Source: Tipula vernalis | Lineage: Eukaryota > Arthropoda > Insecta > Diptera > Tipulidae | Direction of reading: 5' to 3' | DNA length: 64,000 bases | Assembly (NCBI GenBank): GCA_958295665.1 | Contig: OY282559.1 | Span: 249,484,764-249,548,763 of the forward strand | Shown: positions 12,424-23,803 of the stretch, one piece after another | How positions within the stretch are numbered: the stretch's first letter is position 1 | Layout of the letters: each line of letters starts with the position of its first letter | Program-made: the position numbers and the translations under genes | Notes under the pieces: model-generated | Seen by the model: the letters and a program-made list of their open reading frames with translations, nothing else | Database searches by the model: none | What the model was told of the DNA's origin: nothing

Positions 12424-12844
12424 TATGATTTTAATATGTTCCGAAGATTGTAAAAGAATTCAATCCAGTTTCGAACTGATGAGCTTATGATTATGAAAAA
12501 ATCAATCTTCTCATCAGGCCGCGGCGACTGGACTGATTATACTACAATTTACATTCTATATATACAGAATGCGTTAAGTATTAGCGAATCATAACTAATA
12601 CAGACTAACACAGAAATAGAGCTGTGTGAATATTGTGAAGAAGAAAAATTGTAAGAGAGTTCATCTGTATTAGTTATGATTCGCTAATACTTAACGCATT
12701 CTGTATATATAGAATGTAAATTGTAGTATAATCAGTCCAGTCGCCGCGGCCTGATGAGAAGATTGATTTTTTCATAATCATAAGCTCATCAATTCGAAAC
12801 TGGATTGAATTATCTTACAATCTTCGGAACATATTAAAATCATA
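12424..12844. repeat. 421-bp palindrome: 180-bp arms, 61-bp spacer
   Basis: The arm 12424-12603 and the arm 12665-12844 are reverse complements with only a few mismatches (for example GAACTGATGAG against GAATTGATGAG). The centre (12604-12664) is unique. Equal arm length without visible gaps implies a single inverted-repeat element. Both outer ends carry TA next to TGATTTTAA, compatible with a TA target site as in Tc1/mariner-type MITEs, but this is not decisive. Transcribed, it would fold into a 180-bp hairpin able to feed small-RNA processing. It encodes no protein. Confidence 0.9.
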
Positions 12845-13067
12845 TAACTAAATAAATAGAATTCTGTCTATTAGTCGGTTTCGTTGAATTACTGTTCGTA
12901 AATACAAATATACTTCTCGTGTTAATCGAAACACAATTAAAATGGTCTAATCACCGGTTGCATATTAGATATTACATGAATTAATTAATATTCAACAAAA
13001 AAAATTAATAAAGTAAAAACTATTGATTTATTAGAATTTGGGTAATTGATTCGGTGCTTCTCTTTAA

Positions 13068-15083
13068 TTGGTATATAATTTGTTGTTTTCCTCGTCGGTG
13101 GTTAATATTTGGTTGTATGATGTTGCAAGAGCCACGCCTCGTTCGGCCACGTCATCAACAATTTTCATATTTTTAATTTTAGTGCAATTCTCTATATATA
13201 TTTTGTTTGTACTCCAGTTGCCAGGATCTTCCCTTAAGAATTCACAATTTAAACCTAATTTTATAAAAAAATCTTTGGTTTTACAAGAAACAAAATCTGA
13301 TAGTTGAAGATATTGTTAATAGGAAAAGTGCCAATGCTTTGTACGTTAATCGTTGAGTTTGAATTTTGATTAAACGCTTCAACCATTTTTTCCTTTCTTT
13401 ATATTCCACTTGAGGATCAAAAAAGCCAAACCAACCAGACATTCATTCAAATACCATAGATGCCTTTTAAACTTTTTAGTATTTTCGTATGCTATTTTTC
13501 TGTTTTTGTATTGATTTAAATTTTTAAGGAAGTTTAAATCAGATCGTGGGGCCGATGCGGCATTCGAGGTAGTATACCAATATTTTACGTACAGTTGGCA
13601 AGCAAAAATAAGTAAAGTTCGAACACCTTCCGTTTCTTTCTTAGAAAGATTCAATTGCGATTTGAACATAAAAATTTTGAAGCAATATATTAATTTTGCC
13701 ATCCATCTCGCACGATGGAACGCTCCGGGTATGTTGAATCTCCAGTTGTCAATTTTTTCTCCCAAAAATATAAGGCACAGCTGTAGGAGTTCTTTATAAC
13801 CGTCACGTGGGTGATTTTTTAGTAACTGGAGATTGACGAATTCAACGAGTTCACTTTTAAAGTCCTTTAGCTCCATTGAAATTGTTTCATCTTTCCAACC
13901 ACTTTTAAATTCGTCTTTTTTTAAATTTTCCCACGACGATCGGAATTTTTTAAACAAGGTTATATCCGGACTTGATATTGCGCTTTCAATCGTTAATTGA
14001 AATGAATTAGATAATATTAATTCGGCTATGTGATGCCGGCAGGCTAATTGAAACAACGGTTTTCCCATTAGATTTCGAAGAAGTTAGGCACGAAGCACAT
14101 TAATTGAATGTTACTTTGCAGCTTCCATTTTTCAATTAATGACAATATTTCTTTGGATTGTGTCTTTCCTGTTCCATTTGCTATTTTGGGTATTCCTAAA
14201 AGTTTCGTATATTTTTCGGTTGCTCCCGTCACATATACTGCTAAACAATTAACAATTTTTTTTGAGTTTATGTCTTCTAAGTGTTTAGAATCCCAATGGA
14301 TTGTTAAAACACTGTTAGCATTTAGACAGAATGAATTTTCGCTGTCATACAAAAAATTGTTTTCTGTAATTTGCACGGGCTTTTCTAAATGTTTCCCGAT
14401 TTAACACAAAGCTGCTTCCATCAAATCCTACAGCCTTTGTAGTCGCAGCAAGGATATGGACAGCGTTTCTATTTTAAGTTTTTGTTCTGTCCAATGCAAA
14501 TGTTAATTCAGGTGTAATCAACAATTTTTGCCTTTTGGGTTTATTTCTTTCGATGTATTTAACGGTCGAATCTTGCAGTGGATCATTTTCATTTTCTTCT
14601 TTTTCACCATCACTAATCTCACTATACGATAACTTTGTTACACTCAAATAGTTTTTTATATTAGATGTATTTTTATATTTTTTAATGTAATAAATGTTAA
14701 ACGTTGTATTTAAATTTTTAATAAATTTTGTTTTTTGTTTTACAAATATTGTTTTATTTGCACTTTTTTTTATTATTTCGCCAGTTTTGGTGCAATTTTT
14801 TAATACGAATTATTAAACGTTTTTTTAATATTAATTGCTTCGGTCCATTTCCGGCTACCAATAACTCTGTTGCAACTTCTGAGGCGCTTTGCTTGATTGC
14901 AGTACCTTGATTAATATGCAAGTACAAAAAACGTTGAAGAATATCAAGTTTTTTAGGTTCTGTAAAACTATTTTTAAATGGTGTTTTCTTAAATCCAATC
15001 GAAAGAGCCTTGAGCGAAGAGAAGAAGACAAAATATATAAATGAAAACTTAACATTAACCCGGCTTCCACACTCAATAAACAT
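13068..15083 (-). pseudogene. decayed member of an uncharacterised multicopy arthropod family
   Basis: Conserved blocks appear on the minus strand in the order I remember for this family. They are an N-terminal helix-like piece with HINQGTAIKQSASEVATELL (15083-14754), LITPELTFALDRTKT and AVHILAATTKAVGFDG (about 14530-14410), then VLTIHWDSKHLED and LLGIPKIANGTGKTQSKEIL (14376-14068). Next are LACRHHIAELIL and PGAFHRARWMAKLIY, then NECLVGLAFLIL (14068-13379), and finally VDDVAERGVALATSYNQIL near 13150. Family proteins usually run 600-800 residues and have no assigned function; the CRHHI and AERGV blocks suggest a transposase-like RNase H fold, which is inference. Several frameshifts and stops break it, including one at 14068 where CFDTT-like residues should follow. 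No ends found. Confidence 0.55.
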
Positions 15084-15133
15084 ACAGCAAATATATTCGA
15101 TAAACTGTGACAGTTTTTCGATTTTTGTACCAC

Positions 15134-15874
15134 CTACTTTGTATTGTGAATATATTTTTGCTGTACAACAGCACCTAGTTTAACGACCGCCAAACGTCAC
15201 AATAAAAAAAAATTAAAATGTTGCTTGTTTAATAAACTTTTTTGTTCGATTAGTTAATTCTTTATCGAAGTTATTGAAGTAAAATAAACTCGAAGCAAAA
15301 TTCTCAAATTGCATAGATTTTAATTTTATTAATTTTATATGGTTTGATTTAGATCAAAGTTTTCAAAAAAAAATTCTAGATATATTTTATAAGAAGCTTA
15401 AATATGATTTCTGAATAGTAAAAATGTTTATCAAATAAAAAGTTTATTTGGTGTAAAACCTAGGTAAAACAAATTTTATTAACTTTTAAAGTTTCTCCAT
15501 TTAGGTATAACCAGAAAATTTACCATTTTGCGTCGAAGTTCCACAGAGAAATAACAAGTGTATAATTATAATCTTCATAAAATATTCTGCTGTTATCAGT
15601 GACGGAAAAACGTTATTTGTGTAACACATAAAACGTTATTTTATAATTATAATAATTTATTATATTTTTTTTTATTTTTATTTTTTCATGTCATAACGTT
15701 TTTGTGTCAAAACGTTACATAATTCGTCGGCTACACAAAAATATTAAAAATTTATAACGTTACACGTAACGTTATGGTAACGTTACTTCTATTCGGGTTA
15801 TGTCAACATAATAATGAAACAAAGAAACAAAAGGCTCCCGAGGTAGCTCATTTTTCGGTTTTTGCTGCCACCCT
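15134..15874. other. non-coding, rich in AACGTT-type words
   Basis: No gene. Between 15590 and 15790 words such as AACGTTAC, TAACGTTA and AAAACGTTAT recur in both orientations (for example GTAACGTTATGGTAACGTTAC-like sequence near 15765). This may be the end of a DNA transposon, but no partner end was found. Confidence 0.4.
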
Positions 15875-16325
<451 letters not shown>

Positions 16326-16952
16326 TACCCATTTTTGGGTGGATACTTGAGCGCTCTGGTGTTCAAACAAAATTGGTAAGTGATTATTTTTCTTTAATAT
16401 CTGCCTCTTATAATTTCCGAATATACAGCATAAAGATATTCAATTTAATTTAAAGTTAAAGATAAGCACGTGATTGTTTTTTTTAAATGCTTATTGATTA
16501 ATAAATCCATGTTTGGCATAAGCCAGCAATAATATATTAGCACAACCGGTTTAGAAATGGTCAAGTTTCTTTCTATTTGGCGAAATACTAAGAAACAGCC
16601 TAACTCAATTCTATTTCTATTGCACGTGTCGGATTTTATCTTAATCGGTTATGAAATAAGCTGTTTCCATTCTAGTTCACCAACTAGGGAGTAAGTTCAC
16701 GTTCTATGGAAAAATGGCATGAAAAGAAACTTTTCATTTCCCTTCTGTCACATTGTTCTCATTTTTTCATTTCACACAACCAAATTATGTGATTCTCGTT
16801 GGTGAAATAAAATACATTTGTTGAATGTAATGCGGAATACAGTTTTTCATTCTATGTTATCATTTTATGTTCCTTTAATTTTTTCAAATTATATATAAAT
16901 AAAGATTAAAATCAATAAAGTTTAATTAAGATTTTCTAAAACTTTTGGGTAA
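16326..16952. other. non-coding stretch left of the Merlin element
   Basis: No gene, repeat or signal that I can support. Confidence 0.5.
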
Positions 16953-17225
16953 AGTTTACTTACTGGGTACGTCGAGAAAATCAGGTAAGGAGTATATATT
17001 TTGAAAATTTGTGAATGTAGGGTATAGTTTCTAGGAGCTGCAAGCCAAATTTCGCCGGAAAATTACCTCGTTTTCCGGGACAATTTTCACTTTTTCTAAA
17101 AAAAAAAATTGTGTTATTGTTTTTATAAAGATTTTGGTGTTATGATTGTATCTCAACAGTTTTTCGACAGTGCAAGTAATTTTTTCGGAAAAATTTTGCA
17201 ATTTTTCCAATTTTTTTTTTTTTAC

Positions 17226-17505
17226 TTAGGCTGTGTTTCAAACGAATAAAAAATCGCACAAAAAGTTAAACAGTTAAATTTTTGGCATTTTATTCACCAC
17301 AAAAATTTTTACTGGTTACAGACCAGTTAAAAATTTGTAGATTGTATTTTGCTTTTCACTACGCAAAATAAAAATAAAAAACGTAAACGTCACATTTCTA
17401 ACGAATTTAATTTGAAACACCAAAACGATTAAAAGTGAGGATAATTTAATATTTTTTACCACAGTTAAAAAATTTAACTTTTTACCCGATTGAAACACAG
17501 CCTTA
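17226..17505. mobile_element. 274-bp MITE with TTA target duplication, nested in Merlin
   Basis: GGCTGTGTTTCAA at 17229 is mirrored by TTGAAACACAGCC ending at 17502, and both sides carry TTA (17226-17228, 17503-17505). A three-base TTA/TAA duplication and a GG-start are typical of PIF/Harbinger-type MITEs. The interior has inverted AT-rich pieces (AGTTAAA...TTTAACT) and no coding capacity. It interrupts the Merlin element downstream of its transposase, so it arrived later. Confidence 0.75.
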
Positions 17506-17601
17506 GTTTAAAATTGTAAATAAAATTTGAAACTAGGAAGAATTGTATAAGTTCTGGAAAAGCTGGGGTTTGGGGCGGCAGCCTCTAAGGTATACAACGT
17601 A

Positions 17602-18490
17602 TTAAAAGTGCATTAAAAAAATGGATATATTTACGAAAGTTGCTATTTTAACCTTTGTGGTACTATCAGAAGAAGCGATAGGGGCGAAAAAAACTCTTTG
17701 ATCTGTGTATGCAAGGTTGACAGAAGCAATTATTACTATCATCATCTTCATTTTGCTCTTCTTCATCTTCATCTTCATTTTGATCGGTGTTATGATCCTC
17801 GTCAAAAGTATCTTGAAGTTTGCCTGGATATAGAATGCCAACTTGTTCATAAATATTTTAAGCGGGTCTTCTTTCTTCATGTTACATGATTTTAAAAACA
17901 TATATTTTGCTAAATATCCTCCATAAAAAATTTTACGCCTAGACGAAGATTTATAACATCGTATAGCAGAGCGTCAAGTTGCTCCAATTTTGTTCGTATG
18001 CACACCCAACAAAATCCAGAGAATAGTTCACTTTTAGGTGAATGTAACCCTCTTCAGTGAGACAATCATATGCCTTCCAAAAATCGGAAATAATTGTTGA
18101 ATTTGGCAATATCCATTTTTTAATGTTCGGAATCAAAGTGGCTGTGTCCCGCTTTCGATCTGTAAAAATTATTTTGTTGATGAATTTTTGAATGTAATTT
18201 GGTAAAAGATTAAAAAATATATATGTATTCCAAACACCCACCCTTATATATACATATGTACATATTCCAAACAGCCACTGGCCGTCGGTAAGGTGTCCGC
18301 GATTATATTTCCGCCTATTAAATGTGGACTCGTCGATTATGACCGTTTTCCCATTACCACCAATCGGTATTGATAAGTGAATGATTACGTCAAAAACCAC
18401 TTCTCGATAAGACTAGCCCAATCAACTGACGTTTTCTTGGAAATCTCCAAATGATCGCGAATTTGTTTCAATGTTGCTACACCAGGATGA
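17602..18490 (-). pseudogene. Merlin transposase (IS1016/ISXO2-like DDE), inactivated
   Basis: The minus strand shows ISKKTSVDWASLIEKW near 18450. It then shows the core 18400-17951 with VIIDESTFNRRKYNRGH, DGQWLFGI, LPNSTIISDFWKAYDCL and GYIHLKVNYSLDFV, and a shifted tail with KIFYGGYLAKYMF. The catalytic residues of the fold (IDES, ISDxWKAY) are visible. A frameshift near 18390 separates the helix-turn-helix part from the core, and another after SLDFV (about 17990) separates the core from its tail, where the HTNxIE-like block with the last acidic residue should be. Intact Merlin proteins are about 270-300 residues, so nearly the whole gene is here but broken. Confidence 0.85.
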
Positions 18491-19046
18491 CACATATTTG
18501 CACATACTCTATTTCACTATTATACTTAATCACACTTTTTGCTTTGTGTACCGATAAATGATTGAAAAAAATTAGGGCATTTTTAATATAAGAATAAACT
18601 AAACCAATAACGGCAATAATTTGTGCAATTATTGCTGAGGTAACCTACTTTTATTGTAAACGGTGCACGTGTAAATGAACGTGCATATTTTTAAAAAAAA
18701 GTATAAAGTAAAATTGAGTAAACAACGTGATTTCTATAAAAAAAAATATTTTTGGAAAAGTAAAATTCTCGCGGAAAATGAGATACATTTTCCCGGAAAA
18801 TTTGGCTTGTACCTTTTAAAAATTATAGATACATGTATTCTCTTCTGATTTTGAAGAAAAAAAAAATAAAACAAATTGAAAGTTTTTTCCGGAAAATCAG
18901 ACAATTTTCAGAAAACATTTAGCTTCCACCTCCTAGAAACTGTTGATAAACAATCATACATCCAAAAATATTCAAACAATACGCATCTGGCGACGTACCC
19001 AGTAAGTAAACTATAACGCAAAATTTTTATATTAAACTTTTATTTT

Positions 19047-19506
19047 ATATTGTGACGGTGACACCAAGCGTGTGATAGAATAAGTTAAACTAATAGCTCA
19101 ATGTTTTACTGTACTAAATGGAATTTTCCATGATAAAACAGTTCTTAATGTTTCTACACTATTCTAACTAGTAAAGTCATGAACTTTCGAGAAGTTTGGT
19201 TTGTGTATATAAAAAGGCGAACAAGATCGAATTGGATTATTAGTATTTGGTAAGCGATAGTGTAAAGATTAAAAGGAATTAAAAAGTGATTTAAAAAGTG
19301 TTTTAGTGTAAAATAAAATGTAAAAGTGATCAGTAAAATTTGATAATAATTTATATAAAGTGATTTTGTAAATTTTTATTGATAAACTATGTTGTAATAA
19401 ATTTTGTGAAATAAATAAATTCGTTGGTGATAAATTAAATTGATTTTGTATTATTCACAATCCAGTGATACGAACCTTGAGTGACAAGGCAAAAACGTAA
19501 CAATAT
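19047..19506 (+). mobile_element. solo LTR, 452 bp, with ATAT target duplication
   Basis: Sequence from TGTGACGGTGACACC (19051) to AAAAACGTAACA (19502) starts TG and ends CA, with short inverted ends TGT...ACA, and is flanked on both sides by ATAT (19047-19050, 19503-19506). A TATA box (TATATAAAA, 19206-19214) lies mid-way, followed by repeated AAAAGTG words and AATAAA-like signals, as expected of an LTR promoter and R region. No internal retroelement sequence adjoins it, so it is best explained by recombination between two LTRs. The 4-bp duplication fits Gypsy. It is a different LTR from that of the Gypsy element at 44117. The Merlin right end lies 34 bases to the left. Confidence 0.75.
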
Positions 19507-21091
19507 TATGTATAAAATAAAAATGAGTTCGATAACCGTTCGGATTGTCATAGACGTAGACAAAATCGACAAAGGTAATTACTATTTATGACCAAAAAAA
19601 ATGTGTAAATATAAATAGTAATTTGTATTTACATAAATAAATTAGGTATTTGTGTTGTAATTTAAAAAATATTTTGTGTTTCGGGGCAACATGCGTATAA
19701 TCAGACGACGCTTGCGAGATTCGCAAGACCCGTTCATCTTACTCTCTGACACGATTTTTTTTTTAATTTATACCGGTTTCTGAAAAATGTTTGCGCACAT
19801 TTATTCGATAAGCTGTCGCCTTTTTTCACAGAAACATATAGAATACACATCATTCCGTCTTAAATAGATTTTTCGCAACAGGAATTGAGTGTTTCAACGT
19901 GTGATTGGGTAAGACGCTATGTCAATGGCTTCATAAACTTCTCTTTAATAATGTACATGTATATGAATAAATAAAAATGTAATTACCTATCGTGATCCAA
20001 ATCGATATTGGCTTCCAAAAAATCGACCAAATACGTCTTTTGTTGATCATCAGCCCGTTTCCGTATCATTAATTTTACTTTGTTAAAACTTTACTTTTTT
20101 AATAATCCAAAGATAAACATCAAATGTCAAATCAATTTATTGTATTCTCACGACCAAAATACTCGGTGAGAAAGTTTTTTTTTACGAAAATATTGTGACG
20201 TCATTTTTCCCTCTTCTCATGGAATATGAATCGGAAATTTATATCTCTCACTGAAAATACGTTTCATTGTAGTTCTCAAAGAACGAGAATTGATCCTCTG
20301 AATACACTTAGATGTCATTTTTTATATGGAAAGCTTAAATAAAAATATTATTTTTCGATACTGGCAGACTCCATTTCAAAATAACTTTTTTCCCTCAATT
20401 TTTTTATGGTGTTTTTTTCGATGTCAGTTTTACCCAGCAACTATTAATAACTTCTCCTTGGCTCGTTTAGTTATTTCGCCATTCTGTTTAATGTCTTGCG
20501 GCCAAAACAAGGAATTTTTAAATGAAGTTGGGATTGCAGAAAACATATGGTTACTCACTAGTTTCAACGGAGTAGCGATGACTAAAATAACCGCTATAAC
20601 AACGAGGTAAGAAGACATCCATAACCTCGTGACTAATATGTGGGGTAGTGGGAGTACTTGTTTCCATTACATTTATGTTGTTTGTTGATATGGAATTCTG
20701 GCAACCTACTTCGCGAAACAAACTTTGGCATTTTTCCTCTGGGACAATGGCCCAATATTTTTGTAAAGTCTCATTCTGAGTGAGAAATCCCTCAAACTAT
20801 GCCTAGACCTGGCCGCCGATTAGTAAAATTATTATTATTATGTTTTTTTAACTTTTTATTAGTACCGTGACACTATCAAGTAGTTATGGGAAAACCTGCT
20901 TTACCCATTTAGATAATCCAATCTACTACCATGTTCCCTCCTCTAGAGATAAGCCGGTTGGAGGTCAAGATTTATCCGGTATTGGGCTCTTTCTTTAATT
21001 TTTATCCAAAAACTTGATTTTTGAAATTCTTTATGTTTTTCTGGTCGCGTAAATTGTCATTCAATTCTCGATAAGAATTTTTATCTTTGTA

Positions 21092-21093
<2 letters not shown>
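19507..21093. other. non-coding stretch with one possible signal-peptide open frame
   Basis: No firm gene. A minus-strand frame at 20618-20430 starts MSSYLVVIAVILVIA, which reads like a signal peptide, and ends at a possible donor (CTGG|GTAAAA). I found no second exon, so it is not called. Confidence 0.4.

Positions 21094-21127
<34 letters not shown>
21094..21127 (-). repeat. poly(T) run of 34
   Basis: T34, that is a poly(A) tail if read on the minus strand. The roughly 200 bases to the right (21150-21350) are more GC-rich than their surroundings and could be a retroposed body whose tail this is. No target duplication was recognised. Confidence 0.85.
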
Positions 21128-21132
<5 letters not shown>

Positions 21133-21525
21133 TTATCCTAAATTAATTCAAAATTTAAAAACTGGTGAATTGGGCACAATGGCAGAACGCCGCAACCATG
21201 GGACCCGTAGTGATGCCGCTAGTAGTTAAAAACATATGTACGTTTCCAAAAGGTGGATGTGGCAATGGCAGCACATTACTACCGAAAAAGACAAAAACCG
21301 AAGCGATGTAATTTTAATAAACGTGATGTGATCCGGGGAGGATATAACCTTCCAATTTTTATTATTATTTATTATAAATAATGTTAAGCTACCTCAAGTT
21401 TCATTATCCGTTGTGAATGAGCATATGCTCAAAATCGAGATTGTAAGCATGAGGTTGGCCTTTAATACAAAATTTGTATAAATAGTTAAATAATTAAATA
21501 AATAAAAAAAAAAAAATATAAAAAC

Positions 21526-21601
21526 GCGTTTCTTAGATGGGTTGAATATTTTTGTTTCTTTTGCACAAGAAACAAAAATATTCAACCCATCTAAGAAACG
21601 C
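21526..21601. repeat. perfect hairpin: 35-bp arms, 6-base loop
   Basis: Arm 21526-21560 (GCGTTTCTTAGATGGG...) is exactly complementary to 21567-21601 around the loop TTGCAC. The flanks are not complementary. Perfect pairing over 35 bp with a tiny loop is unlike most animal microRNA precursors, which carry bulges. It is more like a tiny inverted duplication or a transposon-end hairpin. It encodes matching peptides on both strands, which is a consequence of the palindrome. Confidence 0.95.
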
Positions 21602-22767
21602 AGTAGAATATCCCCTATTACCATAATCGAAATTCTCAAATATTTATTAATACAGTTTTTGACTGACATCTTGGCAATTACTCAATTTTCAAGCAATTTA
21701 GCAATTTTCCTAAGAAATAAACAAAATGTTTGCGAACCAAACAAAATTTGGGAGAAAATTAAATTAAAATTCAAATTTGCTTGGTAAAATTGATCAAGTA
21801 CTTATATTTCTCGTCTTGCGATTTGTTAGATTATTGAAAATTTGAGCATCATCCAAAAATATAGAACAATTTTCGTGGAACTATTAACATTTTACCAGCC
21901 TGAAGAAAGTACTTCAAATTTATTATACAAATTCAATATATTGGAGCATGCTTCCGAGCGGGCTTCTGATTTAAAGGGGCCTTGTTGCAAAGGTTGTTTG
22001 CATGTTAATATCAGTTTTGCAAGTCATTTCAGCGATGAGGCTTATTTTTTGGTTCAATGAATCTGAAAAAAAAAAATTGGTCGAAGTAGTTTAAAAATCT
22101 GGCGTGATTCACAATCCGCTTCCAAAGGACGCCTAATTTTAGCAAGTAACGTCTTCAACTGAAGAATTCAAACCCCAATTTTTAAAGCTATAGTGGCAAA
22201 TTGAGAAGTCGACCTCTTGAAAAAGGCATGAACAACATTGCGTTCCATAGTTAATGACATTAGAAATTGATTTTGTTAAAATAAAACAAGAGTAATACTG
22301 TTCTGTAGTAAAGAACTTCTTCAAAAAATAAATGCTTTGCAGGACCGTGATAACTTAGGTTACCTCGTAAATGTTGCGGTTAGTAGCAGGTAAAGGTATT
22401 TTCTTTAAAAAGATTTTATTATTGGATTTAGAGTCACTTATATTATGTTTGGGTATACTTGGTTTTCGATGTTGGAGTATTATCGACTGAGTGATGCTCG
22501 ACTGAGTAATTTGTAATCTAATATACATTTTCTTTGATTGGTAATGATATTCATTTGTCTAAAATTTTCACATCTCACTAAATATTGATCTTTTTTTTTG
22601 AATTTAATTCAATACGCGGTTACTAAGTTAAGGTAACGGTTTGATCACATTACACATTCCACGGTTGTGAGAAAGTGATTAATGCAAGTGATTATAGCAA
22701 AAGTAAAAATGATGTTATCCTTCAGAAACGTTTGCATATTAGTTAGGCCTTCGGTTATGTCAAATTT
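21602..22767. other. non-coding stretch
   Basis: AT-rich, with short open frames on both strands (such as 21842-22060 plus, 22139-22324 minus) lacking recognisable domains. No repeat or signal supported. Confidence 0.45.
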
Positions 22768-23655
22768 TTTTTGGGGGTTTGGAGGTGCCGGGCTCCCGTT
22801 TCCGGACTACCTACTAAAAATACCTCCTCCTTCTACTGGGATAACCTGGAACGGTTTATCACATTACTTCAGGGCACCCACATTAACAATTTTGCTCTAA
22901 ACCGAGCACCCTCCTTCCTATCTTAAATGCTCCTGTCTAAATCAACCTTTTTGGTGTTTAGGATAACTTCCACGCACCCCCAAGCATTCTCCCCACGGAG
23001 CATAATTTGCATGACACTCTCTGAGGACCATGCTCCCACTTCTTCCTCCAATGCTTGCTTTCCAGTAACCCAATTGTCACACTCGAAAAAGGTGTGCTAC
23101 AATATCATGAATCACACCTGGACAGTATATGCATTCTGGTGAAGACATCGTCCACCAAATATCCGTGACCAGTCAGGAATTATGTCAGGTGGTATCCCAC
23201 CTCAACGTGCGTCCGCTTATTCCTGGATCTCAGCTGTTCGATGAGTCTCGCTGTCCGTCTTCCTTTGGTTTCGTAATCCTAGGCTGTCTGCCAGTTATCT
23301 AAAGTGCGAGACATTTCTTCCAGGTACGCTATTTTTATGGCCGACCTCCACCTTTCTAAACAATATGACTTTGCGCTCTTTAGCCAAAAGGTGGATGGAA
23401 ATGCACCCCGCTACTGCCAATATGGTTGCTTCGGAGACTGTGCGATACAACGCCGCAACTCGTCAGGCCCCCCTTCTCTGCACTTGGGATAGTCGCACCT
23501 TGGGCCAACCACATTTTCCATAAGGCTGCTTAGGGCTGCGACTCCTTTCGCTATCATAGAAACCATTCCAGAAGTCTGGTCTTAAAATCGATCCCTGGGC
23601 CGCTCCAGTTGTAACCGCCATCCTCCGTTGTCCTTCCTCCGTTTGATAGATCAAC
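22768..23655 (-). pseudogene. R1-like non-LTR retrotransposon, end of ORF2
   Basis: This GC-rich island reads on the minus strand as the later part of a LINE reverse transcriptase. RT block MAVTTGAAQGSILRPDFWN (about 23625) is followed by ATILAVAGCIPVHLLAKE, TKGRRTARLIEQLRSRNKRT and VEVGYHLT*FLTGHGYLVDD, a layout typical of R1-type elements. Stops (for example TAG near 23284 and TAA near 23187) and frame breaks inactivate it. An A8 run on the minus strand (about 22769) may mark the 3' end. The catalytic YADD box lies outside or is destroyed. The 5' side is truncated at about 23655 with no clear target duplication. Confidence 0.7.
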
Positions 23656-23671
23656 CTACGAAAGGCATATC

Positions 23672-23803
23672 AAGTTCCGTAACATTTGCTTCGTTATAAA
23701 TTTCAATTAAATAAACTAGAACTCATATAAAGTTATATAAAGTCATATAAAGTTCCGTAACATTTGCTTCGTCATAAATTTCAATTAAACGAAACTAGAA
23801 CTA
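23672..23803. repeat. two-copy direct repeat, 78-bp spacing
   Basis: AAGTTCCGTAACATTTGCTT and the following ATAAATTTCAATTAAA and AAACTAGAACT occur at 23672 and again at 23750 with few changes. ATATAAAGT words lie between. It is non-coding, just right of the LINE fragment. Confidence 0.85.

Larger units (their letters stand above)
16953..19012 (-). mobile_element. Merlin-family DNA transposon (2.06 kb), decayed
   Basis: A perfect 22-bp inverted terminal repeat, beginning AGTTTACTTACTGGG on the left (16953-16974), has its reverse complement at 18991-19012. Inner inverted blocks (TTTCTAGGAG.TG.AAGC.AAAT at about 17028-17050 and 18913-18942) strengthen the pairing. The interior encodes an IS1016/ISXO2-like transposase, diagnostic of Merlin. 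The expected 8-9 bp target duplication is not visible (TTGGGTAA against ATAACGCA), so the flanks have diverged or the true ends differ by a few bases. A MITE is nested inside at 17226-17505. Confidence 0.75.
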
